Assembly (NCBI GenBank): GCA_033875315.1
Contig: JANRJG010000009.1
Location: 1 to 64,000, forward strand
DNA from: Candidatus Methylacidiphilales bacterium
GTDB lineage: Bacteria > Verrucomicrobiota > Verrucomicrobiia > Methylacidiphilales > CAZTYG01
Length of the DNA stretch: 64,000 nt
Direction: 5' to 3'
Shown here piece by piece: positions 50,921-58,584 of this stretch. Below the pieces are notes generated by a model. The model ran no database searches. It was not told the origin of the DNA and saw only the letters and a program-made list of their open reading frames with translations. Made by a program: the position numbers and the translations under genes. How positions within the stretch are numbered: the stretch's first letter is position 1; every line of letters begins with the position of its first letter.

Positions 50921-51652
50921 ATGCCCCGGACTTCTCCCCGCACCCGCAGCACGGCACAGTTGGCCCACCCCACCCGCTCTTCCCATACCCCGCATGCTTT
51001 TGCCCGGGTCGATCTCGAACGTGAGATGCGATGCGGGGCGGCCGAGGTGATCTATGGCCCGGGGAAAACCCCGGGACAGATCGTCCGCATTGCCAAGACC
51101 CTGCGCGCCGCAGGGCAGCCTGTCTTGATCAGTCGCATCGAACCCGGCGTGGCTGCGGTTCTGCGCAAAGGGTTGAAAGGCCTGGGCGCAAACTACGACC
51201 CCGTTTCGCGCCTGATCTCGATCGGGGGATATGCCTTCCGGCGGGATTTCCCCGTGGGCGTGTGTGCGGCCGGCACATCCGACCTGCCCGTGGCCGAAGA
51301 AGCCGCGCAGGCCTGCACCTTTTTTGGCCTGCCCGTGACCCGCTTCACCGACATCGGCGTGGCCGGCCTGCACCGTCTGTTGGCTGTGCAAGACGACCTC
51401 CGGCGGATGAAGGTGATCATCGTGGTGGCGGGCATGGAAGGGGCACTGCCCAGCGTAGTCGGGGGGTTGGTGGCCTGCCCTGTCATTGCCGTGCCCACCA
51501 GCGTGGGCTACGGGGCGAACTTCCAGGGACTGAGCGCCCTGCTCGGGATGCTCAATTCTTGCGCCTCCGGATTGACTGTGGTGAACATCGACAATGGCTT
51601 CGGGGCTGCTTACGCCGCCCTCCGCATCGCGGGGAATCCCGCGAACCGCTGA
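50921..51652 (+). CDS. larB: Nickel-pincer cofactor biosynthesis protein LarB
   Basis: A 243-residue protein related to PurE that carboxylates and hydrolyses NaAD in the first step of pincer cofactor synthesis. GAAEVIYGPGKTPGQIVRIA, VAEEAAQACTFFG and VGYGANFQGLSALLGMLNSC are diagnostic. ATG 50921 is preferred to the in-frame GTG at 50906. It lies 78 bases after hupE on the same strand. LarE (sulfur insertion) and LarA were not found in the window. Confidence 0.92.
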   Translation: MPRTSPRTRSTAQLAHPTRSSHTPHAFARVDLEREMRCGAAEVIYGPGKTPGQIVRIAKTLRAAGQPVLISRIEPGVAAVLRKGLKGLGANYDPVSRLISIGGYAFRRDFPVGVCAAGTSDLPVAEEAAQACTFFGLPVTRFTDIGVAGLHRLLAVQDDLRRMKVIIVVAGMEGALPSVVGGLVACPVIAVPTSVGYGANFQGLSALLGMLNSCASGLTVVNIDNGFGAAYAALRIAGNPANR

Positions 51653-51753
51653 GGTTAGCGCATGCTACGATTGATCTGCCAACCTTACCCGTAATTGTTC
51701 TCGTTCTCGATCTCTCTCGGCCCGGCAAATTTCAGCTTAAGAGCCAATCCAGC

Positions 51754-52419
51754 TCAGCGTCTTGGATACACCGGCCCCACCGTTCCCCGGGCCATGACGT
51801 AGCGGGTCACTTCGGCCGCATTGTGCAACCCCAGCTTCCGCATCATACCGGAACGATGGATATTGACCGTGGCCGGACTGATCCCGAGTGAGTCTGCGAT
51901 CTGTTTGTTGCTCAACCCGGCCGCCACCGCCCGGGCCACCTCGCGCTCGCGCGGGCTCAGGGACACTTCCCCGGCCATTCCCCTGCCCTTGATTTTGCGA
52001 TCTTGATCGGCGGAACCCTCCTTCAAACAATCGGGCCGGTAGCTACGACGCTGCCGGGCCACCGCATCGAGAGCCCGGTTGAACTCCTCCGCCGGCGCCA
52101 ACTTGGGCAGACACCCCAGCGCCCCCCGTCGCAGACAATCCCGCAGCCGCTCGGCATCCGCACTGCCGGAAAAAACCAGGATCGGCACCCCCGAGGCGCG
52201 GCGACGATGGAAATCAATCACCGCCTCGCCGTTTCCTCCCGGCATGCTCAGGTCAAGAACGACGGCGTCCAAAGGTTCCGCCTTCCACTGGCGGACCGAT
52301 TCCCCCGCGCTGCGGGCCCTGGCCGCCACCGTAAAACGGACCGGGTCGGCCATGTGCAACACCGCGGCATGGATGGCCGGGTGATCATCGACTACCTGCA
52401 ACCGGATGCGTTCCCTCAT
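51754..52419 (-). CDS. NarL/LuxR-type response regulator
   Basis: A 221-residue two-component regulator. The receiver starts LQVVDDHPAIHAAV with phospho-acceptor D56 in VVLDLSMPGGNG and the conserved Lys in GCLPKLAP. The C-terminal LuxR helix-turn-helix is LSPREREVARAVAAGLSNKQ, with IADSLGISPATVNIHR. No partner kinase is adjacent. It diverges from the AT-rich island, and an inverted repeat at 52448-52469 lies in the intervening region. Confidence 0.92.
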   Translation of the reverse strand: MRERIRLQVVDDHPAIHAAVLHMADPVRFTVAARARSAGESVRQWKAEPLDAVVLDLSMPGGNGEAVIDFHRRRASGVPILVFSGSADAERLRDCLRRGALGCLPKLAPAEEFNRALDAVARQRRSYRPDCLKEGSADQDRKIKGRGMAGEVSLSPREREVARAVAAGLSNKQIADSLGISPATVNIHRSGMMRKLGLHNAAEVTRYVMARGTVGPVYPRR

Positions 52420-52447
52420 AGCCCCCCCCTAATGTGACATTTCCATG

Positions 52448-52469
52448 AACTAGAGTGTTTCCCCTAGTT
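52448..52469. promoter_or_regulatory. Inverted repeat between the LuxR-type regulator and the island
   Basis: AACTAG and CTAGTT are exact inverted 6-mers with a 10-base spacer, 29 bases upstream of the regulator start and 65 bases before the hydrolase start. It may be an operator for the neighbouring NarL-type protein. Based on position and symmetry only. Confidence 0.3.
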
Positions 52470-52533
52470 GCCAAATAACCAAGAACTGCACACAACTGTC
52501 AAGGCGAAACCAAACATTAAGTGGAGTTATTAC

Positions 52534-53844
52534 ATGTCTCTAACGCATCCTGTTATATTGTTGCCAGGCATCACTGGAACTGAGCTTGTCGATTTTTACC
52601 CGCTCGACCCCTCCGATGTCTGGAAACTACTCAAGCAGGACTATGACCGGATCAAGTTACATCCGGATTCCCTCAAATATGAAGCGATCCAGCCCTCGCG
52701 TATTCTTCCCACCCGCGGTTACGAGATTCCCTATGGGGAGATGGTCGAACAGCTCCGCTTCGAACTTAGCCCCAATCAGCAAACTCCCGTGCCCGTGTTT
52801 GTTTTTCCGTATGATTGGCGGCAAAAACTTGAAGATACAGAACAGGTTCTCGACTTTTTCATTGAGGAAGTTATAGAACGAACCAAACTTCTTAAGCATT
52901 ACCATAAGTCAGAATTCGCCAAAAATCCAAAAGTGAACCTGGTCGGCCACTCGATGGGCGGCCTTATTATCTCCGGTTATTTATCGCGTTTTGGATCGAA
53001 GAAACGCGTCGGCAAAGTGGCCACCTTAGGAACCCCCTACCAAGGATCGCATGAGGCCGTGGCCCGTGTCATTACAGGAATCGATTTGCTGGGGAATGTT
53101 GTCTCCCATTCCCGCGAACGCGAATCCGCGCGTGTGACTCCGGGCCTTTATCACCTTCTGCCAAGCTATCCGGGTGCCGTCCAAGTGGATGATCCTTCTT
53201 TAGAGGAGGATTTGTTTGAGCTGACCAATTGGCAGCCCTCCATTCTGAAAACCATCAAATCCTACTCCCAAACCTATGGACTGGGCTTGCTCACACCCGA
53301 AGAAATCTTTGAAAAAATGCTGAATGCCGCCGCCACCCAACGCAAGCGTTGTAATGAGCTGACTTTGAGCAAAATGGCTAACGGGCTTCAATCAAGCGAT
53401 TGGCTTTGCGTGGTTGGCATCGGCAAAGAGACACGGGTTCAAACGCTCGTGACGAAAAAAAGCGGGAAACCCTATTTTGATATCGATGAAAAACGCGATA
53501 TACAGAATGACTGGGCACCAAAACCAAGCGATGATAGCAAACAGACCCCTACCGGAATCAGAACCGGGGATAACACCGTTCCCTATTTGGGTGCCAAACC
53601 TGCCTTCTTAAAAACAGAGGAGTTGGTCTGCGTAACCGATGACGACTTTGGTTTCTGGGAGTTAAAAGATCGCGCGATCGAAAAAGCGGCTGGCCTGCAC
53701 GGGGCTCTTCCCCTGATGAACCTGGTGCAGAAACTGGTCATTTCCCATTTCAAAGGAACAACCATCACAGGAACCTATGGTCGTCCGGCACCCGACTTAA
53801 AAAGTGAATGGAAACCTCCTATTTCCGGATTAAAAAAAGCATAA
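52534..53844 (+). CDS. LCAT-like serine hydrolase (predicted lipase/acyltransferase)
   Basis: A 436-residue protein of the lecithin:cholesterol acyltransferase-like alpha/beta hydrolases. HPVILLPGITGTEL is the oxyanion region, the nucleophile is S140 in LVGHSMGGLIISGYLSRF, the acid is probably D346 in GDNTVPYLGA, and the base H389 in GLHGALP. There is no signal peptide. ATG 52534 follows GGAG by 7 bases; an ATG 22 codons upstream lacks this. DNA is clearly AT-richer than the flanking core. It opens a five-gene same-strand block, and lipids or acyl esters are the likely target. Confidence 0.85.
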   Translation: MSLTHPVILLPGITGTELVDFYPLDPSDVWKLLKQDYDRIKLHPDSLKYEAIQPSRILPTRGYEIPYGEMVEQLRFELSPNQQTPVPVFVFPYDWRQKLEDTEQVLDFFIEEVIERTKLLKHYHKSEFAKNPKVNLVGHSMGGLIISGYLSRFGSKKRVGKVATLGTPYQGSHEAVARVITGIDLLGNVVSHSRERESARVTPGLYHLLPSYPGAVQVDDPSLEEDLFELTNWQPSILKTIKSYSQTYGLGLLTPEEIFEKMLNAAATQRKRCNELTLSKMANGLQSSDWLCVVGIGKETRVQTLVTKKSGKPYFDIDEKRDIQNDWAPKPSDDSKQTPTGIRTGDNTVPYLGAKPAFLKTEELVCVTDDDFGFWELKDRAIEKAAGLHGALPLMNLVQKLVISHFKGTTITGTYGRPAPDLKSEWKPPISGLKKA

Positions 53845-53877
53845 ATCCAACAGATTCTGTTTAAGGAATAAAGATTA

Positions 53878-54741
53878 ATGAAAAAAAATACCCCAATAAA
53901 CAACGTCTCTCCAGGCATAATAGCTTTTCTGTTTTTATTTTTGGTCGGCTGTGCTGATCTCAAAGGCATAAGGAAGTTTGCTGACACTGGCGCAGATTCG
54001 ACCTCCTACAATGCCTTTGTTACCGACTATTCCGGAACGGTTCTGCGAAGAAAAGAGTATGCCCCAGGTAAAGAACAGATTGAAAGTATTCACGTAGAGT
54101 ATGAACGTAGAATCAAAGATCAGAAGCGCCTCTTAGAATTGAATAAAACAGTAACGGACTATATGGCCGCTTTAGCCGCTTTAGCCTCCGACGAAACAAT
54201 AGATTTTAGCGCCGAAAGCAAGGAGCTAGGAGGCTCTTTGGAAAAAATAGGCTATTTAGATAAAAAGGAGACTGCTGCTGCTACAGCCCTATTCGATCTC
54301 ATAGCTAAAGCCGCCTCAGAAGGTTATAGACAAGGCAAACTGAAGGAAATTATAAAGAACTCCAATGCAGATTTGCAGGTCCTGCTAGGCTCAATTCAAC
54401 AAATTGTTGGAACTGCTTATGTTCAGTCATTGGATTCCGAAAAGTTAGCCTTGAGCTCGGCCTACCAAGGCCCTTCCATGACCGACTTGACAAAAGAAAA
54501 TGCAGCTGTCGTTCTGCCTTTGCGCTCCGTTTATTTCTCTCGCCTAACTAAATTAGAATCACAGAAAGAAGCAGCTATTATGTACAGCCAAGCTATCGGC
54601 ATTATTGCAAAAGCTCACCAGAAACTTTACGACGAGCGGAACAAGATGAGTTTAGGCCGTCTCTCAACAACTGTTGAGTTCCACGCCAAGCAGGCTAAAG
54701 CATTATATGAAGCAGCCAAAGAACTACTAAAGAAAGAATAA
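53878..54741 (+). CDS. Predicted lipoprotein of the AT-rich island
   Basis: A 287-residue protein with a basic start, a hydrophobic segment and lipobox FLVGC (Cys near 26). The mature part is helical and highly charged, with heptad-like stretches (ERRIKDQKRLLELNKTVTDY, FSRLTKLESQKEAAIMYSQA) suggesting coiled coils. I do not recognise a family. It follows the hydrolase gene by 33 bases, with AAGGA before the ATG. AT-rich like its neighbours. A chaperone or immunity role toward the hydrolase is only a guess. Confidence 0.72.
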   Translation: MKKNTPINNVSPGIIAFLFLFLVGCADLKGIRKFADTGADSTSYNAFVTDYSGTVLRRKEYAPGKEQIESIHVEYERRIKDQKRLLELNKTVTDYMAALAALASDETIDFSAESKELGGSLEKIGYLDKKETAAATALFDLIAKAASEGYRQGKLKEIIKNSNADLQVLLGSIQQIVGTAYVQSLDSEKLALSSAYQGPSMTDLTKENAAVVLPLRSVYFSRLTKLESQKEAAIMYSQAIGIIAKAHQKLYDERNKMSLGRLSTTVEFHAKQAKALYEAAKELLKKE

Positions 54742-54745
54742 TTTT

Positions 54746-55141
54746 ATGAGCAAATTAACAACTCAAGACGCCTTGGATCTGAGCAAAGAGCTTGTTTCAA
54801 TGGCAAATGAAATCGGTTCCCTGAGGCTCGCTAAATGGTCTACCTCCACATCGGCAGAAGACCGAATACTTGCGGACCAACAGTGGGATTTACTTACCAT
54901 GGCAACAAGATTAGAAACAGATGCTGTTGGCGCGATTTTGGATACAGCCCAAACAAGTATTAATAAAATCAAGTCGTCGATAAAAGCTGCGAAGAATGCG
55001 GTTAAAACAATCCAAACTATTAAGTCCGCCGTAAAAATTGCTTCGGCTGTTGTCGTCCTAGCTGGCGCAATTGCAACTCAGAATCCAGGAGCTATTGGGG
55101 GCGCTGTCGTAGCTTTGGGCAATGTTATTGCCAACCCTTGA
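54746..55141 (+). CDS. Small protein with a Lys-rich helix and hydrophobic Gly/Ala tail
   Basis: A 131-residue protein starting 4 bases after the lipoprotein stop. The first 70 residues are soluble and helical. Then comes a Lys-rich amphipathic stretch (IKSSIKAAKNAVKTIQTIKS) followed by a hydrophobic Gly/Ala tail (IASAVVVLAGAIATQNPGAI continuing to the end). This layout could be membrane-active or a tail anchor. No signal peptide and no known family. Probably translationally linked to the lipoprotein. Confidence 0.65.
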   Translation: MSKLTTQDALDLSKELVSMANEIGSLRLAKWSTSTSAEDRILADQQWDLLTMATRLETDAVGAILDTAQTSINKIKSSIKAAKNAVKTIQTIKSAVKIASAVVVLAGAIATQNPGAIGGAVVALGNVIANP

Positions 55142-55168
55142 TAACACACAAAGGCCCATTCCTGATCT

Positions 55169-55197
55169 TTGACAAATTTATGGCTAAGCATGATAAT
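55169..55197 (+). promoter_or_regulatory. Strong sigma70-like promoter inside the island
   Basis: TTGACA at 55169-55174, a 17-base spacer, and GATAAT at 55192-55197. Together this is 11 of 12 matches to the classical consensus. The expected start near 55204 leaves a leader of about 210 bases before the GTG start at 55415, which could carry a regulatory RNA. Confidence 0.5.
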
Positions 55198-55414
55198 GAC
55201 ACAAGCGCTTAAAATACACTGTTAAGAGTGGACTTGCCGACAATCACATTTGTTAACCTCCTATCAAAACTCGTCAATCACTATTAAAACAATCAGCAAC
55301 GCCTTTAAGCAACAGGGTTAAGCCCGTAAAAAAGCTCCTACTCATCGCAAAATAGGCATTAAATCTGCTAACCATACTTTATCTCATGAATTTCTTTTCT
55401 TAAAGAGGTGTTTA

Positions 55415-56074
55415 GTGAAAAAGCTAATTTATGTTATATTAATAATTTCAACCACTATTTTGAGCCATGCCAACCACGCTATGTCGGCCCCAAAACTCGA
55501 GGTTCGCATGGACTCCCAATGGAAGGCTAAAGCTTTTAACTCGACACACAATCTCAAGTTTGAGGGTGATGAAGTTGCCATCAAGTATTCTAATGATACA
55601 AATTCGAAATTCATCTGTTTTCTGGTTCGTCGCTTTTATAAGCCGAACACAATAAACCATTCGACCACAGATGATATCATAAATAACGTCTACTTCACAC
55701 GAGGCCAGGATGACAAATCAATCAAACGTCAGTATTACATAAACTTTCACAACAGTCAGAACTTACCAATCGGTCGAATATATGACGCCATTTATTCATG
55801 GCATTATCCGGAAACCAGAAGTCCATCCAACCGAAGAAGGATTTTCAACTTCCCAACAACAACCCAATCCAAAGTTAACGAAAAGGCCACTCTTCAGGCC
55901 AGAACCAGAACAGGCAATGTGCTGATTATTTTTACTAATTCCTCCAGTGATCCTACTGACGATAAATGGAGAAGTCCTTATGAGAAAATTGAAATAACAA
56001 TAATCGAACCGACGCCAATTATATCTAAATCGATCACTCTACGAAACACAGATCCAATGAAACCTTCGCTATGA
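55415..56074 (+). CDS. Predicted secreted protein of unknown function
   Basis: A 219-residue protein starting with GTG, preceded by AGAGGTG at the right distance, which supports this start. A signal peptide (KKLIYVILIISTTILSHANH) is followed by a polar, beta-looking region (FEGDEVAIKYSNDTNSKFIC, VNEKATLQARTRTGNVLIIF). No family recognised. The codons are very AT-rich. Its stop overlaps the start of the next gene by four bases (ATGA), so the two are coupled. Confidence 0.68.
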   Translation: MKKLIYVILIISTTILSHANHAMSAPKLEVRMDSQWKAKAFNSTHNLKFEGDEVAIKYSNDTNSKFICFLVRRFYKPNTINHSTTDDIINNVYFTRGQDDKSIKRQYYINFHNSQNLPIGRIYDAIYSWHYPETRSPSNRRRIFNFPTTTQSKVNEKATLQARTRTGNVLIIFTNSSSDPTDDKWRSPYEKIEITIIEPTPIISKSITLRNTDPMKPSL

Positions 56075-56709
56075 ATTCAATACTGCGTTCCACTTCTTTA
56101 TTCTACTGGAAAGACGAGCCAGCCGACCTCAAGGAGGTGCTGCTTCTAGCAGTTTCCAATATGGGTCTGTATTTTTTCTGTGTGGCTCTATACAGCATAA
56201 ATTCCGAAGCGGGATTTAAAATTTCCGAAACAATCATCACCGCCTTTCTGAGTTGCATACTTCCTCTATTTTCAAGCGTTGTTGTGATTCTCATGGGATA
56301 TGAAAAATTAACAGATGACTCTGTAGCGCGAATATCCCGAACTGTCCTGTTTGCTTGGCTACTTAGTCTGTTTGCTTTTTTGCACAATGCTATTTATGGT
56401 TTAAGTATAACTTGGGGACCGTGGCGTAACTGGCTGGGAATTAGTAATCTCGATTCTTCAACTCAGAACTTTATTTTTTCCCTGGCATATGGATTCGTTG
56501 GACCACTTCTCCTGGCCTTATGGACATGCAAGAAGTGCACAGCCCAAGGTTGGGATACTGGAAATACCTTCTTTCGAAATCTTTTTATTATCACCACATT
56601 GGTGGGGCTGATGAATAGCGCACTATTTTATGGACTCCTTTTTGACCCCCAAATCGGAGATAAGATAACAACATCTTTTTCTGCTTCAACCAAATCAGTA
56701 GAGCAATAA
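56071..56709 (+). CDS. Polytopic membrane protein of unknown function
   Basis: A 212-residue protein with about five hydrophobic segments: VLLLAVSNMGLYFFCVALYS, IITAFLSCILPLFSSVVVIL, VLFAWLLSLFAFLHNAIYG, FSLAYGFVGPLLLALWTCKK and LFIITTLVGLMNSALFYGLL. The start overlaps the secreted-protein gene (ATGA), so they are cotranslated. No family or catalytic residue is recognised. Last gene of the AT-rich block. Confidence 0.68.
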   Translation: MNSILRSTSLFYWKDEPADLKEVLLLAVSNMGLYFFCVALYSINSEAGFKISETIITAFLSCILPLFSSVVVILMGYEKLTDDSVARISRTVLFAWLLSLFAFLHNAIYGLSITWGPWRNWLGISNLDSSTQNFIFSLAYGFVGPLLLALWTCKKCTAQGWDTGNTFFRNLFIITTLVGLMNSALFYGLLFDPQIGDKITTSFSASTKSVEQ

Positions 56710-57198
56710 TCTACCTGAAAATTTTATTTATACATTTTAATCCAAGCAAAGAAATATCCATCCTAACTCATTTAGATTTTTAGGCTTTTTTATTTGACCT
56801 ATAATTTCAGCTTTTTGTCTTTGGGGTTGATTCTCAACGGGCTATCAGCGGGGTCAGTCCTTGAAATCTGAATCGTTATGCTTTGAGCGCACCCCTTGCC
56901 ACCCAGTCTGTCGCCTAGCGATACTTAACCCTTTTGCGCTCCGCCGGCGAGGAGGTCTTGCAGGATCGGGAGGTGGGTCAGGAGGTTCTCCACGTGCTCG
57001 GGGCTGGTTGCTTGCTTGGCTTCGTGGAAAAAGCCCCCCCACAAACGGGGCGATCTGGTCCGGCTGGATTCCCGCGCTATGAAGCCCGGATGCCGCCTAG
57101 GCGATGTCACCCGCCTGTCCCCGTATCATCGATCCGACCGCAATTAGGAATAGTCGGCACAAATGTGGCTCGATGATCTAGGCTGAATCCTCCTCACC
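56710..57198. other. Boundary spacer between the AT-rich island and GC-rich DNA
   Basis: The first part (to about 56870) is AT-rich with poly-T stretches, and the rest is GC-rich. A coding-looking gene remnant lies at 56925-57020 on the minus strand. No insertion-sequence ends, integrase or direct repeats marking an insertion were found. Confidence 0.5.
56925..57020 (-). pseudogene. Possible C-terminal remnant of an unidentified gene
   Basis: A frame ends ATSPEHVENLLTHLPILQDL, then AGGAQKG and a stop at 56925. The amphipathic pattern and codon use look like real protein, but the upstream part turns into low-complexity sequence and has no convincing start. It may be the tail of a gene lost when the island arrived. 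Confidence 0.3.
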
Positions 57199-57627
57199 CT
57201 ACTTTTTCCAAACGGCTATCAGGTAGTAGCCAGCCCAGACCAGCAGCAGGGGCAGGGTGAGGACTTCGAGGCGGGGTGTGGTGAAGACGCAGAAAAGCAA
57301 GGCCCCGGCGGTCAGGGCCACCGCCAGTCCCACCGCATGCAAGACGGGACGGGATTCGGGCAGGAAGACGGCCACCAGCATGGCCAGGAAGAGCACGGCC
57401 AATCCGGCCTGCGGCAGCGCGCTTATCCAGCCGGAACCGACTTGCTCAGGCGCCGTGCCCTGAGTGAATCCGGAAGTGAAGAGTTGGATCACATACCCCA
57501 GCACCCCCACCCCCTCCTTGGCCAGTTGCAGGGTATCGCGCACGAACCAGATCAACCCAGCCAGTGCAAGCCCCGCCACGGAGGCCAGGGCCGCCAAGAT
57601 CCGTGTAACAAGAAATAAAGTATTCAT
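57199..57627 (-). CDS. Small membrane protein, four helices
   Basis: A 142-residue protein with hydrophobic segments at about 5-27, 71-88, 95-113 and 121-138, and a soluble-looking loop (TSGFTQGTAPEQVGSGWIS). No family recognised. GC-rich like the core genome. It lies 15 bases downstream of the hepT stop and might be cotranscribed, although it has no obvious link to the toxin. Confidence 0.58.
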   Translation of the reverse strand: MNTLFLVTRILAALASVAGLALAGLIWFVRDTLQLAKEGVGVLGYVIQLFTSGFTQGTAPEQVGSGWISALPQAGLAVLFLAMLVAVFLPESRPVLHAVGLAVALTAGALLFCVFTTPRLEVLTLPLLLVWAGYYLIAVWKK

Positions 57628-57642
57628 CCGGTGATTCCCCCG

Positions 57643-58002
57643 TTATTCCAGAGGCCTTGGCCGATCCTTGAAGTAACGCTCAAGGACGGCAATCAAGGGT
57701 TCAATCTCCTCTTGGGTCACGGCCCAGACAATTTGAAAATCCACCACTCCGTAATCGTGGGCGATCCGGTTGCGCATGCCCCGGATGCTTTTGAAAGGAA
57801 TCCCGGGCAGGGTGTCCTCGATCTCTCTTCCGATTTTGTGGGCGGACTCGCCCAGTACGGAAATTCTCAAGGCCACCGCATCCCGCTTCTCGTTGTTGCC
57901 CATGAATTGTTCCAAGGTCACCCCGGCCGTATAACTGCGGATCAGCCGCGCCGCTTCGAGCATGTCGTGCAGATAGGCGTCCGGGGATTTGAGCGGGCAC
58001 AT
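57643..58002 (-). CDS. hepT: HepT-like ribonuclease toxin (DUF86)
   Basis: A 119-residue HEPN-family toxin. The catalytic RX4HXY motif is R77 to Y84 in GMRNRIAHDYGVVD, preceded by LRISVLGESAHKIGREI, typical of HepT. HepT cuts tRNA or mRNA and is silenced when its partner MntA adds AMP to the motif tyrosine. It starts 5 bases after the mntA stop. Fragments matching its last 25-30 residues recur at 61.07-61.15 and 61.57-61.64 kb. Confidence 0.93.
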   Translation of the reverse strand: MCPLKSPDAYLHDMLEAARLIRSYTAGVTLEQFMGNNEKRDAVALRISVLGESAHKIGREIEDTLPGIPFKSIRGMRNRIAHDYGVVDFQIVWAVTQEEIEPLIAVLERYFKDRPRPLE

Positions 58003-58007
58003 AGGGC

Positions 58008-58445
58008 TTATCCGCGATAGATCACTTTCCGATCGGCCAGGATGGAAGCACGACGGTAGGGATTCGGCATCTGCTCCACCGAATCACGTGTCAACAGGTG
58101 GACCGGCACCCCAAGGATGTTCGACATCTCCCCTTCCATGGCAAAGAATCGCAGGCCGGGATTGGCGGCAAAGGTGGCGATCAGGTCGACGTCGCTGCCG
58201 CGCCGGGCTTCGCCCCGTGCGTTGGAACCAAAGACCTCCAGTTGGATGATGCCAGCCTGACGGCAATAATCCGCCAGCTTCTGCCCGACGACCTCCGCTG
58301 CGGGCGGGGTGCGCAAGCGTCGGGGAGCGGGCTTTTCTCCCGCACGAACGGCATTCCAGTAGGCGGCGGCCTTGAGACGATTCGCCGCCGTCTTGGCCGC
58401 AGAACGCCCCTTTCCTCCCCTGCGACTGAAGGTGGAATGATTCAC
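58008..58445 (-). CDS. mntA: MntA-like nucleotidyltransferase antitoxin with N-terminal extension
   Basis: A 145-residue minimal nucleotidyltransferase. The GSX10DXD motif runs from G73-S74 to D85/D87 in VFGSNARGEARRGSDVDLIA. It adenylylates HepT, encoded next to it. The first 60 residues are basic and Ala-rich (SAAKTAANRLKAAAYWNAVR), an addition not found in minimal MntA proteins, and might bind DNA for autoregulation. A later start would remove this extension; no Shine-Dalgarno decides it. Confidence 0.88.
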   Translation of the reverse strand: MNHSTFSRRGGKGRSAAKTAANRLKAAAYWNAVRAGEKPAPRRLRTPPAAEVVGQKLADYCRQAGIIQLEVFGSNARGEARRGSDVDLIATFAANPGLRFFAMEGEMSNILGVPVHLLTRDSVEQMPNPYRRASILADRKVIYRG

Positions 58446-58584
58446 AAATTCATTCTAAGCGCTTAGCATTCTATGTCGAGTCTATTCATTTGCTGATCAA
58501 GGACTTGAAATGCGAATGAATCAACTGAAAAACACAAGATCGCCGTTTTCCAAGAACCGCCCCACGGAAGCCCCACCGAGGCTT

